64,000 nt of DNA from JAAYAO01 sp051133435 (GTDB lineage: Bacteria > Actinomycetota > Actinomycetes > Propionibacteriales > Propionibacteriaceae). Location of the stretch: the NCBI RefSeq assembly GCF_051133435.1, contig NZ_JBPGNY010000005.1, positions 310,001-374,000 of the forward strand. Reading direction: 5' to 3'. This document shows positions 41,401-48,998 of this stretch, piece by piece. Under the pieces are notes generated by a model. The model was not told the origin of the DNA, made no database searches, and was given only the letters and a program-made list of their open reading frames with translations. The stretch's first letter is position 1, and every line of letters begins with the position of its first letter. The position numbers were made by a program, and so were the translations under genes.

Positions 41401-42982
41401 CCAGGGGTGGGTTGGTGACCTGGGCGAAGTGCTGGATGAAGTAGTCGAACAGCAGACGTGGCCGCTGTGAGAGCACCGCCAGAGGTGTGTCGGAACCCAT
41501 CGAGCCGATCGCTTCGGCACCGGTGTTGGCCATCGGTGCCACCACCAGGCGCAGTTCTTCCTCGGTGTAGCCGAAGACCTGCTGGCGGCGGGCCACCGAG
41601 GAGTGGGTGTGCACGACGTGTTCGCGCTGCGGCAGGTCGGCCAGGTTCACCCGGGTATCGGCCAGCCATTGGCCGTAGGGCGCAGCCCCGGCCAGGCTCT
41701 GCTTGATCTCCTCGTCGGGGATGATCCGGTGCTCGGCCAGGTCGGCCAGGAACATCCGTCCCGGTTGCAGCCGGCCCTTGGTGGCGATCCGATCGGCCGG
41801 AATGTCCAGCACTCCGGCTTCGGAGGCAAGCACCACCAGACCGTCGTGGGTGACCCAGTAACGGCCCGGGCGCAAGCCGTTGCGGTCGAGCACCGCGCCG
41901 ATCACGGTGCCGTCGGTGAAGGTCATACAGGCCGGTCCGTCCCAGGGCTCCATCAGGCAGGAGTGGAACTCGTAGAAGTCGCGCATCGCCGGGCTCAGGT
42001 CGGCGTTGTTCTCCCAGGCCTCCGGGATCATCATCAGCACCGCATGCGGCAGGCTGCGCCCGCCGAGGTGCAGCAGTTCCAGCACCTGGTCGAAGATGCC
42101 CGAGTCGGACGAGCCCGGTTCGGCGATCGGGAAGAGTCGCTGCAGGTCACCGGGAATCAGATCGGTGTCCAGCAGGGCTTCCCGGGCACGCATCCAGTTG
42201 CGGTTGCCGCGCACGGTGTTGATCTCACCGTTGTGGGCGATCATCCGGAAGGGGTGGGCCAGCCGCCAGGACGGGAAGGTGTTGGTCGAGAACCGCGAGT
42301 GCACCAGCGCCAGCGCCGAGGCGATCCGCTCGTCGTGCAGGTCGGGGAACAACTCACCGAGTTGATCGGTGGTCAACATGCCCTTGTACACCGTGGTGCG
42401 TGCCGACAGGGAAGCGAAATACAGGTCGAGTTCCAGGGTGGCTCGCACCCGCAGCACGAAGGCGACCCGATCCAGGTCCAGCCCGGTCAGCGGCCGACCC
42501 TCGGCATCATCGGCGGCCACGAAGAGCTGTTCGAAGCCGGGCATCGATGCGGTCGACACCGGGCTCAAGCCGGCGGCATCGTGTGGCACCGCACGCCAGC
42601 CGAGCACACGCAGGCCTTCCTCGGCCGCGATCCGGGCCACGCCTTCTCGGGCCGCACGGGCGTGTTCGGGATCGGTCGGCAGGAACACCATGCCCATCGC
42701 ATAGGCCCCGACCGGGGGCAGTGCGAAATCGACCACCGCACGCAGGAACTCGTCGGGTACCTGGATCAGAATCCCGGCCCCGTCCCCGGCGGCAGTGTCG
42801 GCACCGGTGGCGCCGCGGTGGTCGAGGTTGCGCAGGGCTTCGAGCCCCTGTTGCACGATTCGGTGAGCGGGCTCACCGGTGAGGTTGGCGACGAAGGCCA
42901 CCCCGCAGGCGTCGTGCTCGTTCAGGGGGTCGTACAGGCCCTGTGCTGTGGGTGCGTGTCCCCGAGCGGTAAAGGCGACCAT
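38414..42982 (-). CDS. gltB: Glutamate synthase (NADPH) large subunit
   Basis: A 1522-residue enzyme making two glutamates from glutamine and 2-oxoglutarate. The class II amidotransferase nucleophile is Cys26 in NEHDACGVAFVA, expected to become N-terminal after cleavage of a 25-residue propeptide. The synthase domain has GLISPPPHHDIYSIEDLKQL (FMN region), the 3Fe-4S motif C-x5-C-x4-C in CVMMRVCHLDTCPVGVATQ, and the C-terminal GXGXG beta helix. The start ATG has GGAGGA five bases upstream; a longer frame upstream is rejected. gltB-gltD is the standard order. Confidence 0.97.
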   Translation of the reverse strand: MVAFTARGHAPTAQGLYDPLNEHDACGVAFVANLTGEPAHRIVQQGLEALRNLDHRGATGADTAAGDGAGILIQVPDEFLRAVVDFALPPVGAYAMGMVFLPTDPEHARAAREGVARIAAEEGLRVLGWRAVPHDAAGLSPVSTASMPGFEQLFVAADDAEGRPLTGLDLDRVAFVLRVRATLELDLYFASLSARTTVYKGMLTTDQLGELFPDLHDERIASALALVHSRFSTNTFPSWRLAHPFRMIAHNGEINTVRGNRNWMRAREALLDTDLIPGDLQRLFPIAEPGSSDSGIFDQVLELLHLGGRSLPHAVLMMIPEAWENNADLSPAMRDFYEFHSCLMEPWDGPACMTFTDGTVIGAVLDRNGLRPGRYWVTHDGLVVLASEAGVLDIPADRIATKGRLQPGRMFLADLAEHRIIPDEEIKQSLAGAAPYGQWLADTRVNLADLPQREHVVHTHSSVARRQQVFGYTEEELRLVVAPMANTGAEAIGSMGSDTPLAVLSQRPRLLFDYFIQHFAQVTNPPLDAIREEMVTSLRNRIGPEENLLDPGPRTMRQIVLPYPILNNDELKQIVQINRDGDLPDLASHVLRCRYRVADGAEGLREALDALCAEAAAAIEDGAKVLVISDRHSTADLAPIPSLLATAAVHHHLVRQKSRTRVGLVVEAGDVREVHHAALLIGYGAAAINPYLLFESAEDLARHGSYVTVSPERAVRNIITALGKGVVKVMSKMGVSTVASYTGAQIFEALGLSREVIEQYFTGTTSQLGGIGLTELAAEVAARHRTAHPSDGIALPHRTLPVGGEYQWRREGEEHLFDPETVFRLQHSTRHRRFDVFRQYTERVNERAERLMTLRGLLEFRSDRTPVPLDEVEPVSEIVKRFSTGAMSYGSISQEAHETLAVAMNRLGGKSNTGEGGEDSARLHDPVRRSAIKQVASGRFGVTSEYLSNADDIQIKMAQGAKPGEGGQLPGRKVYPWVASTRHSTPGVGLISPPPHHDIYSIEDLKQLIHDLKCANPSARVHVKLVAESGVGTIAAGVSKAKADVVLISGSDGGTGAAPLTSLKHAGGPWELGLAETQQTLLLNGLRDRIVVQVDGQLKTGRDVVIGALLGAEEFGFATAPLVVSGCVMMRVCHLDTCPVGVATQNPELRGKFTGQPEFVETFFEYIAEEVRELLAELGFRSIEEAVGQVEVLDANRAVDHWKAAGLDLTPMLYRPELPEGTALHHTTGQDHGLAHTLDVELIRIAGEVIEAIEAGRQPEPVRAEVAVSNVDRTVGTMLGHHITKASGSATLTDDTVDLTLRGAAGQSFGAFLPAGVTLRLIGEGNDYVGKGLSGGRIIVHPSPDAGFSAEDQIIAGNVIGYGATSGQLLLRGRVGERFCVRNSGATAVVEGVGDHGCEYMTGGEVLVLGPTGRNFAAGMSGGVAYLLDLRPDRLNTELVDTMAPDPVDVARIGELLELHRAETGSAVADRLLAGGEHEIAERFTKVLPRDYARVLAARAAAQDEGLDDEATTAKMMEAAHG

Positions 42983-43109
42983 GCGATCCTCCGTGGTGTG
43001 AGCGTCGGTGCGCGCCACCCGGTGTTCTCCCACAGCCGGGCGGTGCGTTTTTCGTCGCAATCGTGGCAGCCGGCTTTTTCACCCGCGCTACGGCTTTGTT
43101 ACAGCCATG

Positions 43110-43147
43110 AAAAAACCCGCGGCGAGGGGTTGTCCTCGCCACGGGTT
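43110..43147 (-). terminator. Rho-independent terminator of the hisI-trp-SCO1-MauE-DsbA operon
   Basis: On the minus strand this reads AACCCG-x-GGCGAGG stem, six-base loop, CCTCGCC-x-CGGGTT, then a run of six T. The 13 paired bases have one mismatch. It lies 36 bp after the DsbA-like stop and 128 bp before the gltB start, so it ends the long operon above and insulates gltB. Confidence 0.92.
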
Positions 43148-43182
43148 GTCGGGTGCCCGTTCATCGGGCCCGGGTGGTGCGA

Positions 43183-43947
43183 TCAGGGTTCGACGCCGAG
43201 GGTCTCGGCCATCTTCTCCTTGGTCAGGCCCTGCAGGTCGAAGGGTTCACCGTTGATGTGCACCGTGGGGGTGCTGGAGATGCCCATCGACCGCGAGGTG
43301 GCATTGATCGATTCACCCCATTGGCCCTTCTCCATGTTCTGGACGCAACTGGTGAAGGTTTCGGGGGCCGAGCCGTTGACCTTCTCGGCCAGTTGCACCA
43401 ACTGATCGTTGTTCCATTGCAGGTTCGCATTCTCGAACAGGGCCTTCTGGTACGACCAGGCGAATCCCTCCTCGGCCGCGCAACCGTAAGCATTGGCCGA
43501 GCTGACCGATCCGGCGCTCAGGAAGGCCATCGGCCACGATTCCAGTTTCCATTCACCACCGACCACGGCCTTCTCGATGATGTCGCCGTACTGCTTCTCG
43601 AACTCGGCGCAGTGCGGGCACTGGAAGTCGGCCCACACCGAGATGGTCTTCGGTGCGTCCTGCTTGCCGAACACGATCGGCTTGTTCATCGCCAGCGCCT
43701 GCGGTTCTTCCTTGAACTCGCTGGGTGCGGCTTCCGGGGAGCGGGTGGACAGGAACCAGGAGAACAGCACCCCGCCGCCGACCAGGAGGGCCACCACGAC
43801 CACTCCGGCGATGATCAGGGTCATCCGGTCCTTCTTGCGCTTCTCGGCCTGCGCCTGCAGCCGGGCCCGCTCGCGGGCGTTGGCCCCGCCGGGTGACGGT
43901 GTCCCGGCCCGCTTCAACTGCTTATTGGCCCGAGTCTTCTTGCTCAT
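43183..43947 (-). CDS. DsbA-like thioredoxin-fold protein, membrane-anchored
   Basis: A 254-residue protein with a basic N-terminal 40 residues, a membrane anchor (about 42-65, MTLIIAGVVVVALLVGGGVL) and an extracytoplasmic DsbA-type thioredoxin domain. The active-site dithiol is FQCPHCAEFE, and the cis-Pro loop is SSTPTVHING. It should act on extracytoplasmic proteins as a disulfide oxidase or isomerase. It overlaps the MauE/DoxX-like gene (ATGA); with SCO1 it forms a redox-related trio behind trpA. Confidence 0.88.
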   Translation of the reverse strand: MSKKTRANKQLKRAGTPSPGGANARERARLQAQAEKRKKDRMTLIIAGVVVVALLVGGGVLFSWFLSTRSPEAAPSEFKEEPQALAMNKPIVFGKQDAPKTISVWADFQCPHCAEFEKQYGDIIEKAVVGGEWKLESWPMAFLSAGSVSSANAYGCAAEEGFAWSYQKALFENANLQWNNDQLVQLAEKVNGSAPETFTSCVQNMEKGQWGESINATSRSMGISSTPTVHINGEPFDLQGLTKEKMAETLGVEP

Positions 43948-44483
43948 TCGTTCTCCTCGTCGTCCACAACGAACTCGTCGTCCTCACCGAAACGGTCCAG
44001 GCTGAACTTGGACCGCGGGAAGAGGATCAGCCAGCCGGCCATCAGAGCGAAGCCGGCATCGCGCAGCAAGGTCCACGCGTAACTGGTTTGGTCGGGCGCC
44101 ACTTGGCCGCCACCGCCGAAGCATCCGCAGTCGATGCTCAAGCCACGCGCCCAGGCCGAGATGATCCCGGCCATGAACAGCACCAGCACCACCGCGGAGG
44201 CGATCGCGGCCGGACGGGTCAACAGTCCGGCGAGCAACAACAGCCCGAGCGCGATCTCGAACCAGGGCAGGCCCCAGCCGATCACGTTCACCAGCGCCGG
44301 CGGCAGCGGCAGTTCGTAGGCCTCGACGGCCATCACCGACTGCTGCGGGGTGCCGACCTTCAGCAGGCCCGATACCAGCCAGACCGCCACCAGGCCCAGC
44401 CGCATCAGCAGCGAGAGCCAGGGCTGTGCCTTCGCGAATGTGGTCTGCCGGGGTGGTGCATCAAGCAATTGTGTCGCCATCAT
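43944..44483 (-). CDS. MauE/DoxX-family membrane protein
   Basis: A 179-residue protein with four membrane helices. It has the redox-linked loop LSIDCGCFGGGGQVAP between helices 3 and 4, whose Cys-Gly-Cys is typical of MauE/DoxX-like proteins paired with DsbA-like thiol proteins. The C-terminus is acidic. Two consecutive ATG codons open the frame; GAGGTG is best placed for the second. It overlaps the DsbA-like gene and lies 3 bp after the SCO1 gene. A role in passing electrons to or from the DsbA-like partner is inferred. Confidence 0.85.
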   Translation of the reverse strand: MMATQLLDAPPRQTTFAKAQPWLSLLMRLGLVAVWLVSGLLKVGTPQQSVMAVEAYELPLPPALVNVIGWGLPWFEIALGLLLLAGLLTRPAAIASAVVLVLFMAGIISAWARGLSIDCGCFGGGGQVAPDQTSYAWTLLRDAGFALMAGWLILFPRSKFSLDRFGEDDEFVVDDEENE

Positions 44484-44486
44484 CTT

Positions 44487-45095
44487 TCACCTCGAAGCCA
44501 ATACCTGTAGGTCGGCCGCGATGTCCGCGGCCGAGAGGTCCTGCTGCCAGTACGCGATCGCAGTCCGGTCGGGGCCGAAGGCGATGAGCTGGGTGCCGTG
44601 TCCCACGAAGTAGCCATCCTGTCCGTTGCGCTGCTTTCCACTGATCGCCACCCCGACCCGTTCGGCGACGTGTTCGACGTCGGGGCGTTCACCGGTCAAT
44701 CCGATCACGCCTGGGGCATCGCGCGCCAGCCATTCTTTCAGGGATGCCGCGGTGTCGCGTTCGGGGTCCACCGTGATCAGGATGGCGGTGATCCGTTGCC
44801 GCAGATCCCGTGGCAGCATCGCGAGCGCCTCGGAGAGTTTGCCGGGGGTTTCGGAGCAGCGAGGTTCGCAGTGGCTGTAGCCGAAGACGATCACCACGAT
44901 CGGTGAGGTCGGGGTCGAAGCCAGCCGGTAGCGGTGCCCGGAGGTGTCGGTGAGCACGGCGTCGGGCAGGTCGTAGGGTTCGGTGATCTCCGTGCCGTGC
45001 AGGTCGGCCGCCTCAGCGGCATCCGGGGTCTGTGCGGCCGACCCGCACCCGGCCAAGAACACCAGGGCGAGCCCCACCACGATCCACACGGGTCT
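44487..45095 (-). CDS. SCO1/SenC-family lipoprotein
   Basis: A 202-residue protein with an N-terminal lipobox (LALVFLAGC) in an 18-residue signal, then a thioredoxin-like SCO domain. The copper ligands are the C-x3-C pair in SHCEPRCSETPG and a His in FVGHGTQ. SCO proteins deliver copper to the CuA site of cytochrome oxidase or act as thiol reductants. The GTG at 45095 gives a normal signal peptide; a TTG-started longer form (to 45140) is possible but has no Shine-Dalgarno. It lies 57 bp after trpA. Confidence 0.87.
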   Translation of the reverse strand, partial: RPVWIVVGLALVFLAGCGSAAQTPDAAEAADLHGTEITEPYDLPDAVLTDTSGHRYRLASTPTSPIVVIVFGYSHCEPRCSETPGKLSEALAMLPRDLRQRITAILITVDPERDTAASLKEWLARDAPGVIGLTGERPDVEHVAERVGVAISGKQRNGQDGYFVGHGTQLIAFGPDRTAIAYWQQDLSAADIAADLQVLASR

Positions 45096-45152
45096 CACGA
45101 GGGTAGAACCTGCAACCGCGCCGGATGGTTCCCGGAGCAACGGAATTGTTGC

Positions 45153-46007
45153 TCAGTGCTTGCGGCGCACACCCTCGGCCAGGTCGTCCACCACCGCGGC
45201 CATCGCGCTGAGATCGCCGGGGTTCCCGGCGTCGACGGCGGCGAGCAGGGTCTTGACCAGGGCCGAACCCACGATCACCGCGTCGGCATAGCCGGCCACC
45301 GTGGCGGCCTGGTCACCATCGGACACCCCCAGCCCCAACCCGACCAGGACGTCGGGGGTCAGGGCGCGCAGCCGGGCGACCAGTTCCTCCCCGGCCGCCG
45401 AGGTGCTGGTGCGGGTACCGGTGACGCCCATCACCGCGGTGGCGTAGACCCAGCCGCGGCAGTGTTCGACGGTGCTGATGATGCGTTCGTCGGTGGACGA
45501 GGGGGCGACCAGGAAGATCCGTTCCAGGTCGTATTTCTCCGAGGCGGCCAGCCACTCCTCGGCCTCATCGGGGGTGAGGTCGGGGGTGATCAGACCGGCG
45601 CCGCCGGCATTGGCGAAGTCGCGGGCGAAAGCATCCACCCCGTACTGCTCGACCAGGTTCCAGTAGGTCATGGTCACCGGTACCGCCCCCGCCGTTGCCA
45701 CCGCTTCGGCGGCGGTGAAGACGTCGCGGGTGCGTACTCCGCCGCGCAGGGCGTCATTGCCGGCCCGCTGGATCACCGGGCCGTCCAGCATCGGGTCGCT
45801 GTAGGGGATGCCGATCTCGACGATGTCGGCCCCGGCCGAGTGCTGTCCCCGGGCGAGCATGGTCATCGCGGCGACCGACAGTTCCACGGTCGGGTATCCG
45901 ACCGGCAGGTAGCCGATGAAGGCGGCCCGGCCCTCGGCCTTGGCCGCGGCGATGGCCCGTCCCGACTTACCCGGTTCGCGGGTCAGTGTGATGTCTGCGC
46001 CGGTCAT
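45153..46007 (-). CDS. trpA: Tryptophan synthase subunit alpha
   Basis: A 284-residue TIM barrel that cleaves indole-glycerol phosphate. The catalytic Glu is in GADIVEIGIPYSDPMLDGP, the catalytic Asp in LITPDLTPDEAEEW, and the phosphate loop near VGLGLGVSDGDQAA. The ATG overlaps the trpB stop (ATGA); a long upstream extension inside trpB is a shadow. It is the last trp gene of the operon. Confidence 0.96.
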   Translation of the reverse strand: MTGADITLTREPGKSGRAIAAAKAEGRAAFIGYLPVGYPTVELSVAAMTMLARGQHSAGADIVEIGIPYSDPMLDGPVIQRAGNDALRGGVRTRDVFTAAEAVATAGAVPVTMTYWNLVEQYGVDAFARDFANAGGAGLITPDLTPDEAEEWLAASEKYDLERIFLVAPSSTDERIISTVEHCRGWVYATAVMGVTGTRTSTSAAGEELVARLRALTPDVLVGLGLGVSDGDQAATVAGYADAVIVGSALVKTLLAAVDAGNPGDLSAMAAVVDDLAEGVRRKH

Positions 46008-47251
46008 GCCTCGTCCCCCTGGAATCCGTCCACCGACCCGTCGATCCCGAACCATTGGATCGCGGTCCGGACGTCCTTGTCGCCGCGCCCCGACAGGTTG
46101 ACCACGATCAGCGGTTCGGCGTCGGGCTGCTCGTCGGCCAGGCGGCGGCCCAATCGCAGGGCGCCGGCCAGGGCGTGCGCCGATTCGATCGCGGGCATGA
46201 TGCCCTCGGTGCGTGACAGCAGCTTGAAGGCTTCCATCGCCTCCCGGTCGGTCACCGGCTCGTAGCTGGCCCGGCCGCTGTGATGCAGCCAGGCGTGCTC
46301 CGGCCCGACGGCCGGGTAGTCCAGCCCGGCCGAGACCGAGTGCGAGTCCTTGGTCTGGCCGTCCTCGTCCTGCAGTACGTAGGTGCGCATGCCGTGCAGC
46401 ACCCCGACCGCACCACCGGTGATCGAGGCGGCGTGCCGGCCGGTGTCGATGCCCTCTCCCTCGGCCTCGAAGCCGTAGAGGCCCACCGACTTTTCGTCGA
46501 TGAAGTCGGCGAACATGCCGATCGCATTCGATCCGCCGCCGACGCAGGCGACCACCGCGTCGGGCAGTCGGCCGTAGCGCTGCAAAACCTGGTCGCGGGT
46601 TTCGGTGGAGATCACCCGCTGCAGTTCGCGCACCAGCTTCGGGAAGGGATGCGGCCCGGCGGCCGAGCCGATCAGGTAGTGGGTGTGGTCGACGGTGGCG
46701 ACCCAATCGCGCATCGCCTCGTTCATCGCGTCCTTGAGGGTGCGGCTACCGGCCTTGACCGCGATCACCTCCGCGCCGAGCAGTTGCATCCGGGCGACGT
46801 TGAGGGCCTGTCGATCGGTGTCGACCTCACCCATGTAGACCCGGCATTCCATGCCGAACAGGGCGGCTGCGGTGGCCGTGGCAACGCCGTGCTGCCCCGC
46901 GCCGGTTTCGGCGATCAGACGGGTCTTGCCCATCCGCCGGGTGAGCAGGGCCTGACCCAGGACGTTGTTGATCTTGTGCGAACCGGTGTGGTTCAGGTCT
47001 TCGCGCTTGAGCAGGATCGTGGCGTTGCCGGCGTGCCGGGAGAAACGGTCGACCAGGGTCAGCGGGGTGGGCCGTCCGGCGTAGTTGACCCGCAGGTCGT
47101 GCAGGTCGGCGGCATAGGACGGGTCGGCCTGGGCGGCGGTGAAGGCCGCGTCCAGTTCGCTCAGGGCGGCGTGCAGGGCCTCGGGGGTGAAGCGTCCGCC
47201 GAAGGGGCCGAAGTGGCCGGTGAGTTCGGACGGGTCGGGTGTGCGGGTCAT
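46004..47251 (-). CDS. trpB: Tryptophan synthase subunit beta
   Basis: A 415-residue fold-type II PLP enzyme joining indole and serine. The PLP lysine is in REDLNHTGSHKINNVLGQAL, the phosphate loop is CVGGGSNAIGMFADF, and GAGQHGVATATAAALFGM is the usual TrpB1 segment. It overlaps trpC and trpA by four bases each. Confidence 0.97.
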   Translation of the reverse strand: MTRTPDPSELTGHFGPFGGRFTPEALHAALSELDAAFTAAQADPSYAADLHDLRVNYAGRPTPLTLVDRFSRHAGNATILLKREDLNHTGSHKINNVLGQALLTRRMGKTRLIAETGAGQHGVATATAAALFGMECRVYMGEVDTDRQALNVARMQLLGAEVIAVKAGSRTLKDAMNEAMRDWVATVDHTHYLIGSAAGPHPFPKLVRELQRVISTETRDQVLQRYGRLPDAVVACVGGGSNAIGMFADFIDEKSVGLYGFEAEGEGIDTGRHAASITGGAVGVLHGMRTYVLQDEDGQTKDSHSVSAGLDYPAVGPEHAWLHHSGRASYEPVTDREAMEAFKLLSRTEGIMPAIESAHALAGALRLGRRLADEQPDAEPLIVVNLSGRGDKDVRTAIQWFGIDGSVDGFQGDEA

Positions 47252-48057
47252 TGTTGTTCCGATTTCTCGTGGCCGGACGAGCCGGCGGCGATCATGGCCG
47301 CCACGCCGTCCTCGGGGTTGGTACCGGTCACCAGCGCTTCACCCACCAGCACCACGCGGGCACCGGCTCGGGCGGCTGCGGCGGCATCGGCCGGGCCCTG
47401 CAGACCGGATTCGGCGACCTTGATCACGTGATCGGGAATCTGCGGTGCCAGCTCGGCGAAGGCCTCGGGGTGCACCTCGAGGGTCTGCAGGTTGCGGTTG
47501 TTCACCCCGAGCAGTGCCGGGTCGAGCCGCAGGGCGCGTTCGATCTCCTCGGCGGTGTGCACCTCCACCAACGGGGTCAGTCCCAGTTCGAGGCAGTGCT
47601 CGTACAGGGCGGCGAGTTCGTCGTCGGTGAGGGCGGCAACGATCAGCAGGGCCAGGTCGGCGCCGGTCACCCGGGCCTCGACCAGTTGGTATTCGTTGCT
47701 GGTGAAGTCCTTGCGCAGCACCGGCACGTCCACCGCCGCGCGCACCGCGGCCAGGTCGGCCAAGGAGCCGTTGAACCGGGTGCGTTCGGTGAGCACCGAG
47801 ATCGCCGCGGCGCCACCGCGGGCGTAGGCCGAGGCCAGCCCGGCGGGGTCGGTGATCTCGGCCAGCGCACCCTTGCTGGGGCTGGACCGCTTCACCTCGG
47901 CGATCACCGACAGATCCTCGGCGGCGAAGGCCGGCAGCGGATCGCGCACCGGCGGCGCGTCGGCCAGCCGGGCCCGCAATTCCTTCAGCGGCAGGTCCGC
48001 GGCTCGCCGGTCGGCGTCGGCACGGGCAACGGCGGTGAGTTCGTCGAGGACGCCCAC
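47248..48057 (-). CDS. trpC: Indole-3-glycerol phosphate synthase
   Basis: A 269-residue (beta/alpha)8 barrel. Catalytic residues are in IAEVKRSSPSKGALA, VLRKDFTSNEYQL and EVHTAEEIERAL, with GVNNRNLQTLEV and AESGLQGPADA near the C-terminus. It is not fused to trpF. The gene begins one base from the stop of the small HGxxPAAW protein. Confidence 0.97.
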   Translation of the reverse strand: MGVLDELTAVARADADRRAADLPLKELRARLADAPPVRDPLPAFAAEDLSVIAEVKRSSPSKGALAEITDPAGLASAYARGGAAAISVLTERTRFNGSLADLAAVRAAVDVPVLRKDFTSNEYQLVEARVTGADLALLIVAALTDDELAALYEHCLELGLTPLVEVHTAEEIERALRLDPALLGVNNRNLQTLEVHPEAFAELAPQIPDHVIKVAESGLQGPADAAAAARAGARVVLVGEALVTGTNPEDGVAAMIAAGSSGHEKSEQQ

Positions 48058-48058
48058 G

Positions 48059-48292
48059 TCAGGCGTTGCTCAGCCCGGCGACCTGCATGATCCGGCCGAC
48101 GATCAGTGCCACCACCACGACACCGCCGGCCACCGCCAGCAGCCACCAGTTCAGGGTCACCACGGCCACGGTGCCGATCACCGCGGCGATGAAGGCGATC
48201 GCAACGCTGACCCAGGCCGAGGGGGAACGGCCGTGGTGGTACTTCGCTTCGTCGGGTTCGGTGTTGCCCCGGTTGATGTAGCTGGCGCTCAT
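48059..48292 (-). CDS. HGxxPAAW-family small membrane protein
   Basis: A 77-residue protein with the motif HGRSPSAW (residues 20-27), then two membrane helices (about 29-47 and 50-70). This small family sits beside trp genes in many actinobacteria and its role is unknown. AGGAGG is six bases before the ATG; a 22-codon upstream extension overlapping the hairpin at 48316-48359 is rejected. Confidence 0.85.
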   Translation of the reverse strand: MSASYINRGNTEPDEAKYHHGRSPSAWVSVAIAFIAAVIGTVAVVTLNWWLLAVAGGVVVVALIVGRIMQVAGLSNA

Positions 48293-48315
48293 CGGTGCCT
48301 CCTGGTCGCTTGCAA

Positions 48316-48359
48316 AATGGCCTCCCGCATTCGCCGAATGGGCAGGTCGCGAGGCCATT
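48316..48359 (-). promoter_or_regulatory. Attenuator-like stem-loop inside the trp operon
   Basis: On the minus strand AATGGCCTC pairs with GAGGCCATT over a 26-base loop that itself holds a CATTC/GAATG hairpin. The descending arm is followed by TTTT and then, after 12 bases, by the ribosome site of the HGxxPAAW gene. It could attenuate or pause transcription between trpE and trpCBA, or fold the leader of the small gene. A short GGGC/GCCC hairpin precedes it at 48373-48385. Confidence 0.6.
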
Positions 48360-48392
48360 GTGTCGAACTTTCGGGCTTTCCGCCCACCTGTT

Positions 48393-48998
48393 TCACTCCG
48401 GATGGTTCAGCCTAGGTGACCTGCCGGGTTCGGCATCGTCCGCCGCGCCGTCGACCGCGGTGGGGTCGACCCCGGCGTCGAGAGCTTTCCAGACCTCGTG
48501 CGGGTCGTCACTGGTGGCATCGACGGTGCGCCGGTCGAAACGGTCACCGCGGGTCGGCCAACGTCCGGCCCCGACCATCACGATCACCGCACCGGCCACC
48601 GCAATCAGGCCGGCCACCAAGTAGCCGAGCGGCCAGCCGGTGGTTTCCAGACCGGTCGCATTCGCCAGGGTATGCTGACGCAGTTGGGTGCGCACCAGTT
48701 CGTCACCGGGGGTGCCCGGCAACGCACCGGTGAGGATCATGCCGACCCCAGCGAACCCCTGCACCACCGCCACCACCTGCCGGCCCCGGTGCCGCAACAA
48801 CAGCAGCAGTGGCATACCGCCGGCGACGATGAGGGCCAGGGCGGTGGCCAGACCGCCGCTGCTGGTGGTGCCCGACATCGGCACTGGTGGGCCGTCGGTG
48901 TGGATCGTCCACCAGGTGCGCGAGGCAATCACCAGGCCGGCCAGCGCACCGAGCAGCAGCCCGGCCAGGCCCAGCAGCCGCAGCCTGCTGCCACTCAC
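48393..48998 (-). CDS. Trp-biosynthesis-associated membrane protein
   Basis: A 201-residue protein with four membrane helices (about residues 6-27, 50-70, 77-93 and 120-143) and an acidic C-terminal tail. It matches in length, topology and position the actinobacterial Trp-operon membrane protein family (TIGR02234-like). Function unknown; a transport or regulatory role in tryptophan metabolism is guessed from context. GTG start overlaps the trpE stop (GTGA). Confidence 0.85.
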   Translation of the reverse strand: MSGSRLRLLGLAGLLLGALAGLVIASRTWWTIHTDGPPVPMSGTTSSGGLATALALIVAGGMPLLLLLRHRGRQVVAVVQGFAGVGMILTGALPGTPGDELVRTQLRQHTLANATGLETTGWPLGYLVAGLIAVAGAVIVMVGAGRWPTRGDRFDRRTVDATSDDPHEVWKALDAGVDPTAVDGAADDAEPGRSPRLNHPE

